A stretch of 64,000 nucleotides of DNA. It comes from Pochonia chlamydosporia 170 (Eukaryota; Ascomycota; Sordariomycetes; Hypocreales; Clavicipitaceae). A program made the position numbers and the translations under genes. The notes below the pieces were generated by a model. The model was not told where the DNA came from. It saw nothing but the letters and a program-made list of their open reading frames with translations, and ran no database searches. The DNA lies in assembly GCF_001653235.2 (NCBI RefSeq), contig NC_035792.1:3472001-3536000 (forward strand). Direction: 5' to 3'. Shown piece after piece: positions 59,263 to 64,000 of the stretch (positions within the stretch are counted from its first letter, which is position 1; each line of letters begins with the position of its first letter).

Positions 59263-62200
59263 GTTTGGTCGCATTTGATCAGCTACTTGTTTTTACCAGT
59301 CTTTGTTTTGTGTACGACACTACATTCCAATGTCGGTCCGCGACCATTTTATTCGGTCATGTATGCCCTTGTAATTAATAACACAGCAACACGCACCCAC
59401 GACAGCTTTTGCGTTATTTTGTTTTGTTTGGCTTGGCTTGTCTGAAATTTGTCATGTGAGATCTTACTCTCACAAGACGATGCCAATCTTTGAGCGTTCT
59501 GGGCACGATCAGCAGGCCCTCTATTTCATTGCCTGTACTGTAAAACAAACACATGGTCAACACAATGCACGTGTTTGACCATATTTCCTTTGAGATGTTT
59601 TCTGTTCCTGGGTGTCTCTCAGGCGCCGCTGGCTCATAGCACGAGGAGAGCACATTGGGGCGGATAAGGGGCAAACGGGGCAAGGTGAAAGTAAAAACGA
59701 TGGACGGTTACATCAGGAAAAGAGACAATTATCGGACACTGCGATTTGCATGGTAGAAATGGAGTTTTGATTGGAGCAATAGATGGGAATGAGGCTGATG
59801 GATCTGTTTTTTACAACTATGTATGGTTCTACAGGGTTCTTAATACAAACGATATACAAACTCTGCTTTTATCCAAGAGGCCCCCAGGTCCATTGATTGA
59901 CTCGTACCTTAGGATCTCGGAAGTCGCAAACCGGAACAACAAACCGTCAAACAACTAGGCAACGGGACGCACTGCCGTCCCGGGGTGTCGGAGGCTTTGG
60001 CCGCAACCTCGTGTTGGTTTCCACGTTGGTTCCCACGTTGGAAGAACAAGTTCGGATATCGTCTGGTTGGACGTGAGTTTCGAAGTGGATGTTGGCCTAA
60101 GCTTCAAACAAGCCGGCTCTGTTCGGTGCAATTGTCCTTAAAACGCCGCAAGTGGCCTGATGTCGTTTTGCCAAGATCGAATCGAGAATGTTCCTAGCTA
60201 GGATGAAGGGGGGGATGGATCTGTTCGGGCGAGACAGGGGCCTGTTATCGAAGAGGAGGATCCTCCTTCTCGGCCGAGTTCTACTCTTCTCTGCCGCGTG
60301 TCAAACCTCAGAAAGCCATCACGGACCGATAGTCAACCTTGTCCGTTCCCCACAGATGAGTGAAACTCTGCCGCCACAGGGCTGAACTGAATCAATAACA
60401 ATAGCTTGGCGGTGGTTTCTGTAAATTACCCGGTTTGGATTTATGCAACATGGTTTCCGGAGTCTATCCCGAGATCCGGAGCCTGCCTGTTTCGGTGTCA
60501 CCGAGGGTGGTTTTCCTAAGCACAGAACAATCTCAGACATCAAGTTGGCGGGTTTGTGAGAAAAGGAAATTGGTCATTTTGCGTCAATTTTCTATTTCTG
60601 GTCTCGTGAATCTGTATCTGGGTAGAGTGCTATGCGGGTTGCAGGCTTGAGAGCAGAAGTGTCGTGTTGGACGCCACTTTTTGTTCTAGATGATTACGAC
60701 AATCCCTGCCGAGGGACCTAATTCATAATAGATTGGTAAACACGGCAGATGGAAGGAACTTTTTATGTCTGCCGCGTCAATCAGCATGTTGTGTGAGGCG
60801 TCAGATCATTGGCCTGGACGTCCAGATCAGTTTGAAACCCCGGCTTGGAATGAGCTCTGCCTACAACATTGACTCTCGTTGGCAACATGGTATTCACAAC
60901 GCTTTGTGATGCTCAGCGTCGCACTCGCTTCTTTTTACCCGCTTCGACAAGCTAGGCTACCGCTATCGGCGCGGCTCAACCACAATCGAACCAACACGGG
61001 CTCGGTTTGTCATGCTGTGTGATGAGCCACCGGCCAGGACACCCACACCACAAGGGCACACGAGGCAAGGAACCAGGTTAAATCGCACAGAAACACGTTG
61101 TTGATCGGATAGTTCCGCTGCCAGTAGGAACCATGTACCCACACGCCGGAGTCTATTTGCTTGTACGACCAGGCGTGTGATGATGGCATGGCAAGGGGGG
61201 CCGCGTATTTGCCATCATATGCCGAACGCTTGGGGGCCGAGATCCATTATTCCCTGGGAAAGCGTGGTATTATTGCCTCTTTACCGAGGAGATGTTTGAG
61301 ATGAATGTAAAAGATGTAGTATTCTAGTGCTTCGCGCTGCTGCCTGTCAAACCTTGTTCTGATGGGAAACACTGCGATCAGACCTCCCCTTGATTTCGGC
61401 CTTATTGCCAAGTAGATAGTTTCAAAGCACAAACCTCTTCGTGATCCAACATGTGCAGCATCTTATCAACAGGCGAGAAATAGCATGTGAAAAGAAAAAA
61501 ATGCTGGGAAGATGTCGCCTACGGGTGAGGATGACTGGACGTTGGCCCCTTCAGTCCGCTTGTCAAAAACAAACTTTGGCACCAAATGGTCTCCATGTCG
61601 GGGACCAACACAGAATCGGAGAAGAGACCTGACGGAGATTTCCACTGAGACATGTCATCATATGCTCAAGTACCCCTTGTTTTCCCAATTCCAGGAGGGT
61701 GGTGATGCTCCACCACTGGGAGGTTGATTACACGGAGCATTGTAAGCAGCAACTAATGTGTTCAGAGGCAGCCTTCAGATGAGTCCATGTCGAAAAAGGG
61801 TCTAGTATGCCGTTTCTTTTCAGTGATGTACCTGTATGTGTCAGGTCTGAATAGCAGTATTGTAAGAGTTGACAAACATGTAGAATTTGACGGATTTTCA
61901 CGCCAATGCTGATATTCAGGCTTTATGAATGATGGATTTTGCTTTTTTTTTTCTTTATTAAGGTCACTATGGCTCGCATTCGTTTTGGGGAAGCAGGATC
62001 TTCGTGTAAATTGCGGAATGTGACTCCTGGAGGGAGGCAGATGTGTGGGTTGGATGTATTGTGTCTGCGCAAGGCAAAGCTTGGACGTGCGTATCTGATG
62101 GAGATGGCATGGATAGCAGGACATTAAGTTGGATCGGGATAGGTATAAATAGGGCCTTGTTTCTTGTTATTTTTTGATTATACAAATCATCTCCGACAAT

Positions 62201-62332
62201 TGTCGCTTCTGAATCTTTCAAACTTTACTTGCCAGTATCTCTGCTAGACTCATCTTTGCCGGGCATCAGAATCAACAGCACGGCGTTGAAGCACTCTACT
62301 ACGCACACATAGAAATCATACACCCAGAAGCA
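59263..62332. other. 3.1 kb gene-poor region
   Basis: No frame here has a recognisable domain or good splice structure. It includes a 3' flank for GDT1, a short tandem CCACGTTGG pair at 60021-60041 and a strong TATA box (GGTATAAATAGGGCC, TATAAAT at 62144-62150), about 190 bases upstream of the next gene. Confidence 0.5.
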
Positions 62333-62857
62333 ATGGACCGCATCCGCACCGGCGTTTTCTACTACTGCCCTGTCTGCGGCCAGCCCAGCGGCTCAACCAT
62401 CCCCCAGTCCGAATGCCTCACCTGCGCAGCGTACGTTCCCAACAAAGCCCCTACTCTACTTCAACTCCCCCAAGAAACAAACACTAAGTAAACACTCCTT
62501 GTAGACAGGAACAGGTTCGTAGATTTCGCGACCTCTCCGCCACCAATCCTGCGCTCGCCAACCTCGACGGCAACGACGTTGTCTATATTGTTGTCCGACG
62601 ACGAAGACGAGCTGAGTAACTCGCTGCTCTGGCAGGTCCACGAACATAACTACGGGGCCTTGGACCTGAATACTCGGTGGTGTGACGAGGAGACGGGCCG
62701 TAGTTCGTCTACCACGTCCGTGGAGGCGGTTGACGGCACTGACACCGAAGGGGAGCTTGTTGCGTACCCCAAAAATCTCACGCTGGTGTGGCTTGCGGTG
62801 CTGATGGGGCTTTGGGCCGTGATAGGTGCGGGTATCTTGTTTCTGGTCCTTGTGTAG
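62333..62857 (+). CDS. Small zinc-ribbon protein with C-terminal membrane anchor
   Basis: Exons 62333-62430 and 62509-62857 join in phase into 148 residues. The N-terminus holds a zinc-ribbon-like C-x2-C...C-x2-C (YYCPVCGQPSGS, then SECLTC), ending at the intron. The middle is acidic and Ser/Thr-rich (SILLSDDEDELSN). The C-terminus is a single hydrophobic helix (LVWLAVLMGLWAVIGAGILF) ending LVLV, so it looks tail-anchored. The acceptor GTAGACAG was chosen over GTAG because only it joins the ribbon to the membrane segment. No known family is recognised. Confidence 0.6.
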
Positions 62858-63313
62858 GGGGTACATGTTTGTTTATAATGAGACGTGTATGTTGTGTCAC
62901 CCACCTTGTTTTATGTTGGTGAGGGACGTGAGACCGTACTTTTGCCCGGGTTTGAAATTTATGAGCATTTGCGGCTTTTAATTTATATGAATACGATTTA
63001 TTCCTCGTGACTCGGTTCAGTAAAGTGAGGCTGATGTGTTGTAAGAGACGGCCAAGGTGCATTGAAACTTTAGTGTTGTTGTCCGGTGAGGTTTGGTCGA
63101 AACCTAATCACAAGGAGAGTTGGCTCGTTGGTACATGTCTGATATGAAACTCAGCTGACTCTAGCCTAGAGAATGTAGCCTACTTAAGTACGCACTTTCT
63201 GCTTGGTAGAATGAGTCCCTAAGCCCTTGATGCGCCAACAGCAACAATACATGGCACGGTGGTAACCACGATTCCGTATTTCCCTCGTCAGAACTACATT
63301 TTTAGATAGCAAA
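62858..63313. other. Intergenic
   Basis: About 460 bases between two small plus-strand genes. No feature is seen. Confidence 0.45.
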
Positions 63314-63623
63314 ATGGCTTTCTATCCAATTCTTACCGTTATAACTACAATATCAGCACTATTGTACTTGCATCTCACTTCAATTTGCCGAAACATACGA
63401 CGTCTGCGACCTTGGAACTGGCATGAGAGAAGAATTTCCAATTTAATGTATGACAGCTGCGAAAATAGAGAGTTCAGGTACGACTAGGAAGCCGCACGTT
63501 CCAAACACCTCGACCTGACTAGTTAGCGGCAGCATTTTTTTTGATAACAAAGTCGACGCTGACACCGGCGCTGGGCTGCCAGGATGGTCACAAGTAGGCG
63601 AATACTACTCTCGTCAATACTGA
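63314..63623 (+). CDS. Putative small signal-anchored protein
   Basis: Exons 63314-63477 and 63527-63623 join in phase into 86 residues. The intron is 49 bases, with donor GTACGA, a CTGAC branch and a GTTAG acceptor. The N-terminus has one hydrophobic segment (PILTVITTISALLYLHL) followed by a strongly basic stretch (RNIRRLRPWNWHERR), like a signal anchor with a cytosolic body. The second exon reads GSIFFDNKVDADTGAGLPGW. No family is recognised. Support comes only from the ATG, the intron signals and the frame. Confidence 0.4.
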
Positions 63624-63834
63624 ACGGTGGCCAAGAAATAACTACAGCAAGCCCCAAATTCCAATCTGCCCAGCCATTCAGCCCATTAAATCAGTACATG
63701 GTCTCCAATAATAGAGGTGACAACCGTTGGACCATGTGTTACGAACCAACTACGACTCCAAGAGACTAGGAGCTACAGCTACAAGGCAGCCTAGTGGGAG
63801 CGGACAGCAAGGCGCTTAAGGAACCATCAGCAGA

Positions 63835-64000
63835 AGCATCACGTGACTTATCATATAATAGATAGGAGCGCTAGAATTACTAAGGTAATCTAAGTGAGTT
63901 AGAATAATAGGAGTAATAGACACTCTAGAGCGCTCTAAGAGATTAATAAAGAGATAGAATAAATATATATAGGATAGTTATTATTAAGATAGCTAGTTAG
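63835..64000. repeat. TA-rich, RIP-like sequence at the right edge
   Basis: From about 63835 the composition shifts abruptly to dense TA, TAG and TAAT words with almost no CA/TG dinucleotides. That is the footprint of repeat-induced point mutation of a duplicated element. Only about 165 bases are visible, so the element type cannot be named. Confidence 0.55.

Overview
The window is nuclear DNA of a filamentous ascomycete, most likely a Sordariomycete and possibly Hypocreales (inferred from gene content and architecture; no species is claimed). Genes are mostly 1-2 kb and single-copy. They are broken by short introns of about 45-95 bases with GTACGT/GTAAGT/GTATGT-type donors, CTAAC/CTGAC-like branch sites and CAG/TAG acceptors. 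There are two Zn2Cys6 regulators, several small cysteine-rich secreted proteins and an ankyrin giant. The last ~160 bases are TA-rich and look RIP-mutated. I found no tRNA, rRNA, CRISPR or intact transposon.

Left block (0-12 kb): an ankyrin-repeat protein runs off the left edge. It is followed by conserved housekeeping genes: the kinetochore histone-fold protein CENP-T, SURF1/Shy1, an ER-anchored UBX protein, the twin-CX9C protein MIX17 and the exosome cofactor Lrp1/Rrp47.

Middle block (12-39 kb): a looser accessory stretch. It holds two Zn2Cys6 regulators (one divergent from a flavin amine oxidase, which faces an MDR oxidoreductase), a 3.7 kb gene-poor gap, a tandem pair of related small secreted proteins, a ten-cysteine secreted protein, an F-box-like protein, a small family of unknown function, an APH-type phosphotransferase, a GNAT acetyltransferase, and a FAD monooxygenase next to an MFS transporter.

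Right block (40-64 kb): mostly housekeeping again. It carries a CBS2/ketopantoate-reductase-like mitochondrial protein, PDCD5, COQ4, a SET-domain lysine methyltransferase, a CFIm68-like RRM protein, a DCAF11/LEC14B WD40 protein and GDT1/TMEM165. Interspersed are two unrelated serine beta-lactamase-fold proteins (one cytosolic LovD-like, one secreted), a six-cysteine secreted protein, a zinc-ribbon tail-anchored protein and a small signal-anchored protein. Mitochondrial respiratory functions recur across both flanks (SURF1, MIX17, CBS2-like, COQ4).

Most gene models were rebuilt by joining exons by eye. Reading phase was checked at each junction, and in most genes the total length divides evenly into codons. 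Terminal exons and first start codons are the least certain parts.
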